Below the pieces are notes generated by a model. That model had not been told where the DNA came from. It ran no database searches and worked only from the letters and a program-made list of their open reading frames with translations. From the NCBI GenBank assembly GCA_900754955.1, contig CAAEEV010000216.1, positions 1-27,460 on the forward strand: DNA of 27,460 nucleotides, in the 5' to 3' direction. This stretch comes from Eggerthellaceae bacterium (GTDB taxonomy: Bacteria; Actinomycetota; Coriobacteriia; Coriobacteriales; Eggerthellaceae). The position numbers and the translations under genes were made by a program. Below, one piece after another: positions 1-8,450 of the stretch (positions within the stretch are counted from its first letter, which is position 1; each line of letters begins with the position of its first letter).

Positions 1-4
1 AACA

Positions 5-42
5 AAGGGGCCGGATGTTTCACGTGAAACATCCGGCCCCTT
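5..42 (-). terminator. Terminator-like 38-bp palindrome with a parS core
   Basis: A perfect inverted repeat runs from 5 to 42: GC-rich arms (AAGGGGCCGG / CCGGCCCCTT) around the parS core at 16-31. It lies about 50 bases past the stop of the minus-strand gene at 93-1493. Read on the minus strand, the GC stem is followed by CCCCTTTGTT, a short U-rich tail. This fits an intrinsic terminator for that gene, although the tail is not a long U run. Whether it terminates in vivo is inferred; the palindrome itself is seen directly. Confidence 0.65.
16..31. other. parS: parS centromere site 1
   Basis: Exact TGTTTCACGTGAAACA, the chromosomal parS consensus bound by ParB. It is the centre of the larger palindrome at 5-42. 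It is the site farthest from parB in this window, about 26 kb away. Confidence 0.93.
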
Positions 43-92
43 CTTATAGAAAAGCCGTTCCGAAAAAACCAGAGCGCGCTTTCAGATCGCCG

Positions 93-1493
93 CTAGTCGG
101 ACAGACCGAACAGCCAATCGATCTCGTCGTTCCAAGAATCCTCGTCAATCACCCACTGACCGTTCTCGTAGTTGATGTCGACGGACAGGTAGTTGTAGTC
201 GGAGAGCTCAGTCTCGGAGGCAGCCTCCATGATGATCTCGCCCATTTTCGCCATGTCCTGCTCGGTGGTGGTGGTGGCGTACTCGTCGGAGGACGTGTAC
301 TCGTTGATCTTGTCGTTCATCGTTCCGATGACGTCAAGGGCGGTGCGCATCGTCACGTCGTAGGACACGAAGCCCTCGTCGCTGATCTCGCTGTCAGCGC
401 TGACCAGGCTCTGCTCGTAGTCGAAACCGTCAAGCACGGCGCGCACGTAATCCTTCGGGTCGACACCGCAGTCCTGCATCGAGTAGCCGGTCTGCTCGGT
501 GAAGCCCGCGTCAACAAGCGTGGCGAGCTCATTCACCGCTTCGTCAGACTTGTTCTTGAAGCCGTCGAGGCGTGCGGAAACCATGTCGATGGCTGCCTGT
601 TCCTCATCGCTGCCCGCAACAACAGCCGAGCTCGAGGAGTCGACGATCGCACTCGAGGAGCTCGTCGGAGGCGTGAGGGGCTCATCGCCCGCGCCGCCGA
701 TGATGGCGCCGACAACCGCAACGCCGAGCACAAGGGCGATAACCATCATGATCACCGACACGATAACGCCGATGATGCCGGTGATACGGCCGGCCTTGGC
801 AATGCCGATCGGGCCGCGGGTCTTGATGAACGACCCCGCCAGCACGATGGCCACGATACCGAGAATAAGGCCGATGATCGAGAACACGAAGCCGAAGATA
901 ATGGCGGCGATACCGCAGATCAGCGCAGCGATGGCCCTGCCGTTACCCTGCGGAGCAGGTGCGCCGTAGCCACCTGCGGGAGCACCCGGCTGCCCGCCCA
1001 TCGGAGGCGGAACGGGAGCGCCGTAGGGGTTGGTGGGCTGCTGGGGAGCGGGGCCGCCCATGGGCATCGTAGGCTGCTGGGGCTGAGCCGGCGCAGCGTA
1101 CGGATTCACCGGCTGCGTGGGATCGGCACCCGCTGCGGGCTGGCCGACAGGCTGGGTCGGATCCGCTGCGGGTGCGGCGCCCGCGTCGGCGGCAGGCTGC
1201 GCGCCGCCTTCCGCCGCAGGCTGCGCTGCAGGCTGAGCAGCCTCAGTCGCCGGCTGTGCGACGGGCGTCGCATACGGATTCACCGGCTGCGCACCTGCGT
1301 TAACAGGAACGCCGCTCTGGAGAGGCGCGCCGTAGGGGTTAACGGGCTGTGCGGCGTCCGCGCCAGCCGCCACCGGCTGAGTGGTGTCGGCGGCATCGGC
1401 TTCGCTTGCCTTGCCCTCATTGTTTGCAGGATCCATAGGAATAGCCTCGTTCACCGGCTCTTCCTGGAAAGGATTGTCCTTCCGCTCGTCCAT
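93..1493 (-). CDS. DUF4190-like membrane protein with Pro/Ala/Gln-rich N-terminal tail
   Basis: Predicted 466-residue membrane protein of unknown function. Residues 1 to about 185 are low-complexity and rich in Gln, Pro and Ala, with four copies of a QP(V/T)NPY motif. Two hydrophobic helices follow at about 187-220 and 238-267, Gly/Ile-rich and separated by a short basic loop, the arrangement of DUF4190-type proteins. After a Ser-rich linker, an acidic C-terminal domain of about 180 residues is probably on the outer face. The start at 1493 is chosen because AAGGG lies eight bases upstream; an in-frame ATG at 1508 has no ribosome binding site. The gene stands alone, and its mRNA probably begins with the hairpin at 1519-1552. 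The N-terminal tail resembles those of actinobacterial cell-envelope proteins, but no function can be assigned. The reading frame is confident; the family call rests on the two-helix pattern. Confidence 0.85.
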   Translation of the reverse strand: MDERKDNPFQEEPVNEAIPMDPANNEGKASEADAADTTQPVAAGADAAQPVNPYGAPLQSGVPVNAGAQPVNPYATPVAQPATEAAQPAAQPAAEGGAQPAADAGAAPAADPTQPVGQPAAGADPTQPVNPYAAPAQPQQPTMPMGGPAPQQPTNPYGAPVPPPMGGQPGAPAGGYGAPAPQGNGRAIAALICGIAAIIFGFVFSIIGLILGIVAIVLAGSFIKTRGPIGIAKAGRITGIIGVIVSVIMMVIALVLGVAVVGAIIGGAGDEPLTPPTSSSSAIVDSSSSAVVAGSDEEQAAIDMVSARLDGFKNKSDEAVNELATLVDAGFTEQTGYSMQDCGVDPKDYVRAVLDGFDYEQSLVSADSEISDEGFVSYDVTMRTALDVIGTMNDKINEYTSSDEYATTTTEQDMAKMGEIIMEAASETELSDYNYLSVDINYENGQWVIDEDSWNDEIDWLFGLSD

Positions 1494-1518
1494 AACGGTT
1501 CCCTTCATTCAACTAACA

Positions 1519-1552
1519 GTGGAGGCTGATTCAAAATCCATCAGTCCTCCAC
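1519..1552 (-). promoter_or_regulatory. 5'-leader hairpin and possible promoter of the DUF4190-like gene
   Basis: Complementary arms GTGGAGGCTGAT (1519-1530) and ATCAG-T-CCTCCAC (1540-1552) form a 12-bp stem with one bulge in the leader of the minus-strand gene starting at 1493. A TACAAT -10 box on the minus strand lies at 1555-1560, which would put the transcript start at the outer edge of the stem. No convincing -35 box is visible. The hairpin could protect the 5' end. It lies about 25 bases upstream of the start codon and does not cover the ribosome binding site. Confidence 0.4.
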
Positions 1553-1758
1553 ATATTGTACCCGAATTGGTCGAAACGAAACCTAGGCATTCGCTTTGGT
1601 TTGTATTGCCTGTGTAAAAAAACCCACCGTTTCGCAGAAACGCGTGTAAGAAAATGCGCGAATCCGCATTCGCACATACGTTTTGCGCGAATTCTGCGAG
1701 GGCAGGTTTCTTTATGAGCGCGTTTGGAAGAAAACGCTCAAATGCTCGCGCAAACAAA

Positions 1759-1801
1759 AACCTCCCGCTTCCCAGGCAACAAACCTGAGAAGCGGGAGGT
1801 T
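1759..1801 (-). terminator. Intrinsic terminator, probably of the cydAB transcript
   Basis: Thirteen-base perfect arms AACCTCCCGCTTC (1759-1771) and GAAGCGGGAGGTT (1789-1801) with a smaller inner CAGG/CCTG stem. On the minus strand the stem is followed by TTTTTG. It lies about 340 bases past the cydB stop, with parS in between, and is the first strong terminator after cydB. Confidence 0.7.
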
Positions 1802-1933
1802 GGAGAACGCGGAATATTGCGAAGGTCGAGGTCGCGACGCGAGTGTCAACATCGCAGGCGCCGCTGTCGCGGGCGGCGCGAAGAACGCAGCGACCACGGG
1901 GAAAGCGCGGCCACCCGCACGCACATCCTGGAA

Positions 1934-1949
1934 TGTTTCACGTGAAACA
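1934..1949. other. parS: parS centromere site 2
   Basis: Exact TGTTTCACGTGAAACA; dyad symmetry extends to 24 bp (1930-1953). It lies between the cydB stop and the downstream terminator. Confidence 0.93.
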
Positions 1950-2143
1950 TTCCGCGCCGCGGAATCTGGCGCGAAGCGAACCGCTCCGCCCACCGCGCAC
2001 CGACTATGCGCGCATCGCTTGCGTCCACGCTACCTACGCCCACGCTGCCTGTGCCGGCACTGCCCGCACCCGCGCCGCCCGCGCCGAGCGCTGACGCACC
2101 AGCGCGCTGCGAGGACCGAACGCCCCCGCAGCGCGCCATCTGT

Positions 2144-3166
2144 CTAGTGGGCCAGATCCTCCTTGGACACGCGACCGCGGAACGTGCGGTAGATCACCAC
2201 GTGGTAGATCAGCACGAGCGGCAAGCCGATGCACAGGATCACCGTCATGCACGTGAGCGACAGCTCAGACGCGCCGGCGCTCATGAGCGTGATCGCCTCG
2301 CCCACGCTGCCTTCGCTCGCCACCACCAGATTGGGGAACATCGAGCACGCGAGCAGCGCCGTGATCGAGAACGCCGACACGCTTTGGGCAAGGAAAGTGA
2401 CAAGATCGCTCTTCTTGCCCCACGCGATCGCGACGACGATCGCCGCGACGAACAGCACCGCGAACAGCACACGCGCCGCGCCAAGCTCGGGCGCCATCGC
2501 CGGGCCCGTGCCCGTCAGCGCGAGCACCGTCACCACGACGAACAGCACGAGCGCCACCACCTGCAGCGGCATGCGCAGGCGCGCCGCACGCTGCTGCAGC
2601 TCGGAGCCCTCAGGCGCCTTGAGTGCAATCCAGCTTGCGCCCGCCGCCACGAACAGCGCCAGACCGAGCAGGCCCGTAAGCAGCGTGAACGGAGTCACAA
2701 GGCCAATCAGGGGAATACCCGCGTAATCGCCGTTTGCGTCCATCGGGATGCCCGCAAAGATGTTGCCCACCGCAACGCCAAGCAGAAGCGCCGGCAAAAG
2801 CGAGCCGAGGAAGAAGCACACGTCCCAGACCTTGCGCCAGCCCGTGTCGCCCGCCCAGAACTCGAACGACACCGCGCGCACGATAAGGCCGAACAGCACG
2901 AGCATCACCGCAAGGTAGAAACCCGAGAACGTGGTAGCGTACGCTGCGGGGAACGCCGCGAACAGCGCGCCACCCGCCGTGAGCAGCCACACCTCGTTGC
3001 CGTCCCACACCGGACCGATCGCCCGGCGCACAATCGCTTTGTCCTCGTCGCTTTTCGCAACGAAGGGATACAGCACGCCAGCGCCGAGGTCGAAACCGTC
3101 AAGGATGAAATATCCCGCAATCAGGACGAAGATCAGGAAGAACCACAGCACACTGAGGATCGTCAT
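2144..3166 (-). CDS. cydB: Cytochrome bd quinol oxidase subunit II
   Basis: 340-residue polytopic membrane subunit of cytochrome bd, which with CydA oxidises quinol and reduces O2 to water with high oxygen affinity. The N-terminus (LDGFDLGAG) and GPVWDGNEVW at about residues 51-60 are CydB signatures. The remainder is hydrophobic with helices throughout, and the length is normal for the shorter CydB form. Its ATG overlaps the cydA stop as TAATG, so translation is probably coupled. No cydC or cydD and no CydX-type small subunit is seen nearby. In a likely anaerobe the enzyme would serve oxygen scavenging or microaerobic respiration (inference). Confidence 0.96.
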   Translation of the reverse strand: MTILSVLWFFLIFVLIAGYFILDGFDLGAGVLYPFVAKSDEDKAIVRRAIGPVWDGNEVWLLTAGGALFAAFPAAYATTFSGFYLAVMLVLFGLIVRAVSFEFWAGDTGWRKVWDVCFFLGSLLPALLLGVAVGNIFAGIPMDANGDYAGIPLIGLVTPFTLLTGLLGLALFVAAGASWIALKAPEGSELQQRAARLRMPLQVVALVLFVVVTVLALTGTGPAMAPELGAARVLFAVLFVAAIVVAIAWGKKSDLVTFLAQSVSAFSITALLACSMFPNLVVASEGSVGEAITLMSAGASELSLTCMTVILCIGLPLVLIYHVVIYRTFRGRVSKEDLAH

Positions 3167-4695
3167 TATCGATCGCCCCCTTCCGTGGAAGCCGCGCCGC
3201 GCGGCGCATCAACCCCGCCGGCTTCGGCAGCTTCGGCACCTTCGCGCTCTGCAGACGTCGCCGCAGGAGTGCCCGCCGCGGCGGAAGCCGTGCCCGCCGC
3301 CTCGACGGCAAGCGCAGCGTCGTCGTACACCGGACCCTGCTTGATGAACTTGCTGATCACGCGCGCCCAGCCCACGAACAGCATGAGGTACACGAGCAGG
3401 AACAGCACCACCGTGATGACGAGCTCAACGGGCGTCACTGACGCGCTCGTTCCGTCGGCGGTGAGCAGGTACACGCCGTCGGGACCTGTCGTGGACGGAT
3501 ACACCACGTACGGTTGACGGCCGATCTCCGCCGTCATCCAACCCGCCTGGATCGCCAGGAACGGGAACAGCGGCGAGATGAGCAGCAGGTACTGCAGCCA
3601 GCGCATCTTCTTCACGCCGGCGTTCTTCCGCGAGAACACGAGCGCAAGGATCACGCACACCGCGATGAGGCCGAAGCACGCCACCATGAGGTGGTAGCTC
3701 TGGAACACGAAGTTCACCGGCAGGTCCTCCACCACGATGTCGCCGTACTTGTCGGTTGCGGCGAGCTCGTTGAGGCCGAGGTACTCGGTGTCCCAGGTGC
3801 CCGTGGCGAGGAAGCTCGTGCCGCCTGGGATCGCGAAGGGCGTGAGCACCTCCTGGCTTTCCTCGTCGACCCAGCCGAACGCGTAGAGCGGCGGCACCTC
3901 GGAGTCGTACATGCCCTCCATCATGGCGAGCTTCGTCGGCTGCTCCTCAGACACCGCCACAGCCGAGGAGTGCGCGGTCACGAGCATCGCGCACGTCGCG
4001 ACGATGCCGACCACCGCACCGACGCGCATGATCTTCATGGCAGCGTCCTGATGGCGCTTCTTGATGAGATACCACGCCGCGATGGCAATGGCCACGAACG
4101 CGCCCATGATGAGCAGGCCCACCACCGTGTGCGAGTAACGCACGAGCGTCGTGGGATTGAACGCAGCGGCGAAGAAGTCGGTGATGATCGCCTCGGTTCC
4201 GTCAGCCGAAAGCGTTGCGCCCGCCGGCGTCTGCATCCACGAGTTGGCGATGATGATCCACAGTGCCGACAGGCACGAGCCGAACCACACGAGCCACGAG
4301 GACACGAGATAGAACTTCGGGCTCACGCGCTTGCGACCGAACAGCAGCACACCGAGGAACACCGATTCCAGGAAGAAGGCGAACAGGGCCTCGGCGGCGA
4401 GCGGTGCGCCGAAGATGTCGCCCACGAAACGAGAGTAGTCGGCCCAGTTGGTGCCGAACGAGAATTCCATGGTGATGCCCGTGGCCACGCCGATCGCGAA
4501 CGTCGCGGTGAAGATCTTCACCCACATGCGTGAGAGAGCCTCGTCTTCAGCCTTCTTCGAACGGAACGCCTTGGTTACGAAAATCGCCATGATGAGTCCG
4601 ATGCCGATGGAGATCGGCACGAAGATGAAGTGGTAGCTTGCCGTGAGCGCAAACTGGATGCGCGCCAGCAAGACCGGATCAGACAAAAAGTCCAT
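3166..4695 (-). CDS. cydA: Cytochrome bd quinol oxidase subunit I
   Basis: 509-residue haem-carrying subunit of cytochrome bd. Visible key residues are His22 (b595 ligand region, in TASYHFIF), Glu102 and Glu110 in LAAEALFAFFLESVF, His189 in YSHTVVG and Met387 in GWMTAEIGRQP; the last two match the b558 ligands. The periplasmic quinol loop is short, without the E. coli-type insertion. The C-terminal 50 or so residues after the last helix are an Ala/Glu/Gly-rich tail unusual for CydA. The start at 4695 is chosen because AGGAGGGGG lies just upstream; an in-frame ATG five codons earlier overlaps that ribosome binding site. It is the first gene of cydAB, with a likely promoter at 4800-4828. Confidence 0.96.
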   Translation of the reverse strand: MDFLSDPVLLARIQFALTASYHFIFVPISIGIGLIMAIFVTKAFRSKKAEDEALSRMWVKIFTATFAIGVATGITMEFSFGTNWADYSRFVGDIFGAPLAAEALFAFFLESVFLGVLLFGRKRVSPKFYLVSSWLVWFGSCLSALWIIIANSWMQTPAGATLSADGTEAIITDFFAAAFNPTTLVRYSHTVVGLLIMGAFVAIAIAAWYLIKKRHQDAAMKIMRVGAVVGIVATCAMLVTAHSSAVAVSEEQPTKLAMMEGMYDSEVPPLYAFGWVDEESQEVLTPFAIPGGTSFLATGTWDTEYLGLNELAATDKYGDIVVEDLPVNFVFQSYHLMVACFGLIAVCVILALVFSRKNAGVKKMRWLQYLLLISPLFPFLAIQAGWMTAEIGRQPYVVYPSTTGPDGVYLLTADGTSASVTPVELVITVVLFLLVYLMLFVGWARVISKFIKQGPVYDDAALAVEAAGTASAAAGTPAATSAEREGAEAAEAGGVDAPRGAASTEGGDR

Positions 4696-4799
4696 GGTCC
4701 CCCTCCTCACATCATGCGACGGCGGACGCCGTCTGGCGGCAATAGCGCTTGCTCCGACATCGCTCGCCAGCTCGCAGCAAATGCTATCATTTGAGTCAC

Positions 4800-4828
4800 A
4801 TTATAGAGACTTTCCGGAGAAGTTCCAG
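4800..4828 (-). promoter_or_regulatory. Candidate promoter of cydAB
   Basis: On the minus strand a perfect TATAAT -10 box (4800-4805) has a weak -35 candidate CTGGAA (4823-4828) at 17-bp spacing. The leader to the cydA start would be about 100 bases and contains the stem GACGGCG/CGCCGTC (4718-4733). No clear oxygen-regulator site is recognised. Confidence 0.45.
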
Positions 4829-4949
4829 TTACACGCGCATAAATTTTGCCGGCACAGGGCAAGACCGCGCCCGAAACTGCCTATTCGCGGTGGCGAGTGG
4901 ACAGCAGTGGGGTCAGCCCTGTCCGCTTGTCACCAGCCCCGTCCGTCTG

Positions 4950-6116
4950 TCACTCGACGATGCGGTCATGCTGCACGGGGCGATAGAACAGCTCGCGAAT
5001 GCAAGCGGGGTCGCTCGTTTGGGCGCGCACCCACATCATCTTGGCGAACGCCGCCTCCGTCGTCATATCGCCTGCGAGCAGCACGCCGCCCTTCTGCGCG
5101 AAGGTGCGCCCCACCTCGTACACCGTGGGGTCGCTCCCCTCCTCAGGAACCTGCGTGGTGATCACGATGCTCTTACCCGCATCAAGCCAAACGTCAACCA
5201 CGCCGCTCAGCGTGTTGGGGCGCTGATCGGGAATGCCGCCGAGACCGAACGCCTCGATGATGAGCGCATCGTAGTCGTCAGCGAGAGCGGCGAACACATG
5301 CTGGCTGAGCCCCGGCACAAGTTTGAGCACGAACACGCGCTGATTCAACTGGTCGTAGAAAGTCGGGCCGTCGGGAATGTCCGCAACGCGCTGCGCAGAG
5401 GCGTCGAAAGCACCACCTGGCACGTCCGATTCCGCCGCCGGCGCGCCCGCTCGCTCACCTGCGCCCGCCGGTGCATCTGCATGGGCCTCGCTTTCCCCAT
5501 CGCCGTCATTCAGCACGCGCAGCGGCGGCACGTTGACCGACTCGAACGCGTCGAAGCTGCGCGTACGCCGCTTGCGGGCGCGGGTGCCCTCGATCACTTT
5601 GCCGCAGAACACCACAACCACCCCGTGCGCAGCGGGATCGGCGGCGTAGCGCACGGCATCGCGCAGGTTGCGCTTGGCGTCGGTTGCAGGATCAGCCATC
5701 GAGAGCTGCGAGCCCGTAAGCACAATGGGCTTCGAGCTGTTCTGGATGAGGTATGCGAGCCCCGCCGCCGTGTACGCCATCGTGTCGGTGCCGTGGGTGA
5801 GCACGAAGCCGTCGTACGCGTCGTAGCTCTCGCGCACGATGCGCACCATGCGCAGCCAATCGTCGGGCGCCACATTCGTGCTGTCGAGGTTCATCGGCTG
5901 CACCACATCGATCTGCGCAATGCGCGCGAGCTCGGGCACGAACGCCACAAGATCCTCCCCCGACAGCGTGGGCGTCAGCCCGTCGCCTTCATCGGTCGAC
6001 GCGATCGTGCCGCCCGTCGCGATGATGAGAATGCGCGGAAGCCGACCCTCACGACGATCCTTCCCCGCTTCGCCGCTCTCGCCAGTGCTCTGCCGCATCG
6101 TGTTCGCCGTGCTCAT
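4950..6116 (-). CDS. ansA: L-asparaginase, cytoplasmic type I
   Basis: 388-residue asparaginase, which hydrolyses L-asparagine to aspartate and ammonia. The two catalytic Thr motifs are present: ATGGTIAS (residues 33-40, nucleophile Thr) and THGTDTMAY (107-115, with the Thr-Asp-Lys triad region). No signal peptide is seen, so the enzyme is placed in the cytoplasm. Residues about 204-243 form an Ala/Gly/Glu-rich insertion before the conserved C-terminal domain, making the protein longer than typical asparaginases of about 330 residues. The start at 6116 is supported by GGAGG five bases upstream. It is separated by 151 bases from porB and 254 bases from cydA. A GATAAT -10-like box on the minus strand at 6168-6173 suggests its own promoter, but no -35 is evident. 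Confidence 0.93.
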   Translation of the reverse strand: MSTANTMRQSTGESGEAGKDRREGRLPRILIIATGGTIASTDEGDGLTPTLSGEDLVAFVPELARIAQIDVVQPMNLDSTNVAPDDWLRMVRIVRESYDAYDGFVLTHGTDTMAYTAAGLAYLIQNSSKPIVLTGSQLSMADPATDAKRNLRDAVRYAADPAAHGVVVVFCGKVIEGTRARKRRTRSFDAFESVNVPPLRVLNDGDGESEAHADAPAGAGERAGAPAAESDVPGGAFDASAQRVADIPDGPTFYDQLNQRVFVLKLVPGLSQHVFAALADDYDALIIEAFGLGGIPDQRPNTLSGVVDVWLDAGKSIVITTQVPEEGSDPTVYEVGRTFAQKGGVLLAGDMTTEAAFAKMMWVRAQTSDPACIRELFYRPVQHDRIVE

Positions 6117-6267
6117 GGAAGCCTCCGTCTTCTCCGCTCTTCCCGCAGATCGGTTCTGTCAGCGAGCATTATCCATCTTGCCGCCTATGAGCGATTGCGC
6201 AATCTCGAGCGCCGCTTCGCGCTCCTCACGACCCGCGTCGAGCGCGTCTCCCCCATCGCGCGGCGCG

Positions 6268-7188
6268 CTACTGCGCCACCGAGCGCAGGTACTCCCACTT
6301 CGCATCGCGTCCCGCAATCACCGACGCGATCTCGTCGTCGTCGAGCGCGCGGAAACGACCCTGACGACGCAGGTAGTCCTCAACGCTCGCGAACTGCTTG
6401 GGATTGCGGTTGAGCGTGACGCGACCGCTGGGGCAGCCTTCCGCCAGCGCGGGGCCCTCGTACTCGGCGAGGTACCACAGCCCGCAATCGACCACCTCTT
6501 TCGCGAGCTCCACCGTCTCGTCGACGCCGCAGCCCCAGCCCGTCGGGCAGGGCGCGATCACATGGATGTACTTGGTGCCCTTGATCGACGCCGCCTTCTC
6601 CACTTTCCGCATGTAATCAGGCAGATACCCGATCGACGCGGTGGCGGCGTAGGGGATCCCGTGGGCGGCCACGATCTCGAACATGTTCTTCTTCTGCGTG
6701 AGGCAGCCGTGCGCGTTGCGACCCGCAGGCGTGGTGGTGGTCTTGGCGCCGAACGGGGTGAGCGAGCTCTTCTGGATGCCCGTGTTCATGTACGCCTCGT
6801 TGTCGTAGCAGATGTAGAGGATGTCGTCGTTGCGATCAATCGCGCCCGACAGCGCCTGCAGGCCGATGTCGGCCGTGCCGCCGTCGCCCGCGAAACCCAC
6901 CACCGTGCAGTCGTCGGGCTTGACGCCGCGGGCGCGCAGGCCCGCCTCGATGCCCGAGAGCACCGACGCGGTGGCCGCGAACGGCGTGATGATCGCGTTG
7001 GTGGAGAAGCAGAGCTGGGGGAAGTTGAACCCGACGGCGCTCATGCAGCCCGCCGGCAGCGCGCAGACGGCGTTCGGGCCGAGTACTTTGAGCGCCGCGC
7101 GCACGGCGAGCGATCCGCCGCAGCCCGCGCACGCCTTATGCCCGAAGAAGAACTCGTCGTCGGGCATGTTCTTCACGTTTACTGCCAT
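6268..7188 (-). CDS. porB: 2-oxoacid:ferredoxin oxidoreductase, beta (TPP-binding) subunit
   Basis: 306-residue beta subunit of a pyruvate-type ferredoxin oxidoreductase, which with the alpha, gamma and delta subunits decarboxylates a 2-oxoacid to acyl-CoA and reduces ferredoxin. The thiamine-diphosphate/Mg motif runs from GDGGTADIG (residues 101-109) to DNEAYMNTG (129-137). Cys20 and Cys23 (CAGCGG), Cys48 and a cysteine in PCPTGWGC (214-220) match the proximal [4Fe-4S] cluster of multi-subunit PorB. The gene overlaps the end of porA by 10 bases and is last in porGD-A-B. Pyruvate is the default substrate by family; the neighbouring aryl-CoA-ligase-like gene leaves a branched or aromatic oxoacid possible. 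Confidence 0.93.
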   Translation of the reverse strand: MAVNVKNMPDDEFFFGHKACAGCGGSLAVRAALKVLGPNAVCALPAGCMSAVGFNFPQLCFSTNAIITPFAATASVLSGIEAGLRARGVKPDDCTVVGFAGDGGTADIGLQALSGAIDRNDDILYICYDNEAYMNTGIQKSSLTPFGAKTTTTPAGRNAHGCLTQKKNMFEIVAAHGIPYAATASIGYLPDYMRKVEKAASIKGTKYIHVIAPCPTGWGCGVDETVELAKEVVDCGLWYLAEYEGPALAEGCPSGRVTLNRNPKQFASVEDYLRRQGRFRALDDDEIASVIAGRDAKWEYLRSVAQ

Positions 7189-8450
7189 AGGATGTCACGC
7201 CCTTCCTCCGCGCTGATGTTGAGGAACCGAACCCGCCGCCCGACGCAGAGGAACGCGCCGCGATCGGGCGCGGTCGCCACGGCGGACACGCGCTCGCCTT
7301 CTGCTGCGCCGCGTCCTTCCGCCACGTCGATCAGCTCGCCGAACACCTGGTCCATCTGCTCGACGGTGATGTCGTCGCCGCCGAGGCCGCCGATGTAGTT
7401 GTATGTCGGCGCCGCAACGTTCGCCTGATGCAGCGCTGAGTTCACGTTCGTGTACACCGTGCCCTCGTAGCCGAACGAGATGTCCTTCTCGAGCACGCCG
7501 ATGGCCCGCGCACCCGCGAGTGCTGCGGCAAGCTGCTCGGCAGGGAACGGACGCATGTAGCGGATGCGCACGAGGCCCACGCGCTTGCCTTCCGCGCGCA
7601 GGCGATCGACCGTTTGGCGCGCCAGGCCCGCAACCGAGCCGAGCGTCACGAGCACCGCGTCGGCGTCATCGGTGCGGTAGCACTCGATGAGACCGGGGTA
7701 GCTGCGGCCGAATTGCGCGGCGAAGCGGCCCTCCACCTCGTCGATCACCCCTGCGGCGGCGAGCATCCCCTCATGCTCGCGGTACTTAAAGAAGCGGTTG
7801 TACGTGGGACCCGCCGAATATCCCATGTTCACGGTGGTACTGTATTCGTCGAACTCGAACTTGTTCATCAGGTTGTTGTGCGGAAGGAACGTGGCCGCAG
7901 CGGCGTCGGTCGGCACATCGACGCTCTCGTAGGTGTGCGTGAGCGCGAAACCGTCGAGGTTCACCATCACAGGTGTGTTCACGTGCGGGTCCTCCGCCAC
8001 CGCGTAGGCCATGAGCGCGAGGTCGAGCGCCTCCTGATTGTCCTGCGCGTACACCTGGATCCAGCCGTGGTCGAGCAGCGAGAGCGAATCGCGCTGGTCG
8101 CCGTAGATGTTCCAGGGCAGCGCCGTGGAACGATTGGCGTTCATCATCACGATGGGGAAACGACCTCCCGCGGCGTAGGTGAGCACCTCGGCCATGTACA
8201 GCAGACCCTGACTCGACGTGGCCGTGAGCGTGCGCGCGCCGGCCGCCGACGCGCCGAGCGCCGCCGAGAGCGCCGAATGCTCGGATTCGACGTGGATGTA
8301 TTCGGCCTCGAGCGCGCCCGATTCCACCATTTCCGACAGCCGCTCGACCACCACGGTCTGCGGCGTGATGGGATACGCCGAGATCACCTGGGGGCGCGCC
8401 AGGCGCACGCCCTCGGCGAACGCCTCGTCACCTGAGAGAAATCGCTTCAT
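7179..8450 (-). CDS. porA: 2-oxoacid:ferredoxin oxidoreductase, alpha subunit
   Basis: 423-residue alpha subunit. The N-terminal domain has SAYPITPQT (near residue 25), the pyrimidine-binding signature of this superfamily, and HVESEHSALSAALGAS, which carries the conserved Glu near the cofactor. The C-terminal transketolase-like domain contains GLVRIRYMRPFP. The start at 8450 is favoured because its ATG overlaps the stop of the preceding porGD gene (ATGA) and a GAGG lies about ten bases upstream; the longer frame to 8501 adds only a basic, unconserved leader. It is co-transcribed and translationally coupled with its neighbours. Confidence 0.93.
   Translation of the reverse strand: MKRFLSGDEAFAEGVRLARPQVISAYPITPQTVVVERLSEMVESGALEAEYIHVESEHSALSAALGASAAGARTLTATSSQGLLYMAEVLTYAAGGRFPIVMMNANRSTALPWNIYGDQRDSLSLLDHGWIQVYAQDNQEALDLALMAYAVAEDPHVNTPVMVNLDGFALTHTYESVDVPTDAAAATFLPHNNLMNKFEFDEYSTTVNMGYSAGPTYNRFFKYREHEGMLAAAGVIDEVEGRFAAQFGRSYPGLIECYRTDDADAVLVTLGSVAGLARQTVDRLRAEGKRVGLVRIRYMRPFPAEQLAAALAGARAIGVLEKDISFGYEGTVYTNVNSALHQANVAAPTYNYIGGLGGDDITVEQMDQVFGELIDVAEGRGAAEGERVSAVATAPDRGAFLCVGRRVRFLNISAEEGRDILWQ

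Larger units (their letters stand above)
1494..2143. other. Non-coding stretch between the DUF4190-like gene and cydB
   Basis: No convincing gene lies in these 650 bases. They hold the leader hairpin at 1519-1552, a minus-strand terminator at 1759-1801, parS at 1934-1949, and a stem-loop (GCGCGCTGCG / CGCAGCGCGC, 2102-2136) directly after the cydB stop. That last hairpin lacks a U tract and might instead stabilise the 3' end of the cydAB message. Bases 2030-2100 are GC-rich and loosely repetitive. The open frames crossing the region are low in complexity and lack ribosome binding sites. Confidence 0.6.

Noticed and set aside
15..1529. 504-residue plus-strand open frame beginning in parS
   Set aside because: It is antisense to the DUF4190-like gene; its sequence is His/Arg/Gly-rich without domains, and its start codon comes from the parS palindrome (reading MFHVKH).
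1612..1640. Possible terminator (CGTTTC/GAAACG stem near seven T residues on the minus strand)
   Set aside because: The 6-bp stem is separated from the T run by five bases and lies upstream of the gene that would be transcribed, so it is not a convincing terminator.
1846..2139. 97-residue minus-strand frame after cydB
   Set aside because: Low-complexity Gly/Ala/Arg sequence running through parS, without a ribosome binding site.
2006..3517. 503-residue plus-strand open frame over cydB
   Set aside because: Arg/His-rich antisense of cydB and cydA, whose minus-strand products are unmistakable.
4749..6413. 554-residue plus-strand open frame over the asparaginase gene
   Set aside because: Antisense to a clear asparaginase with both catalytic motifs.
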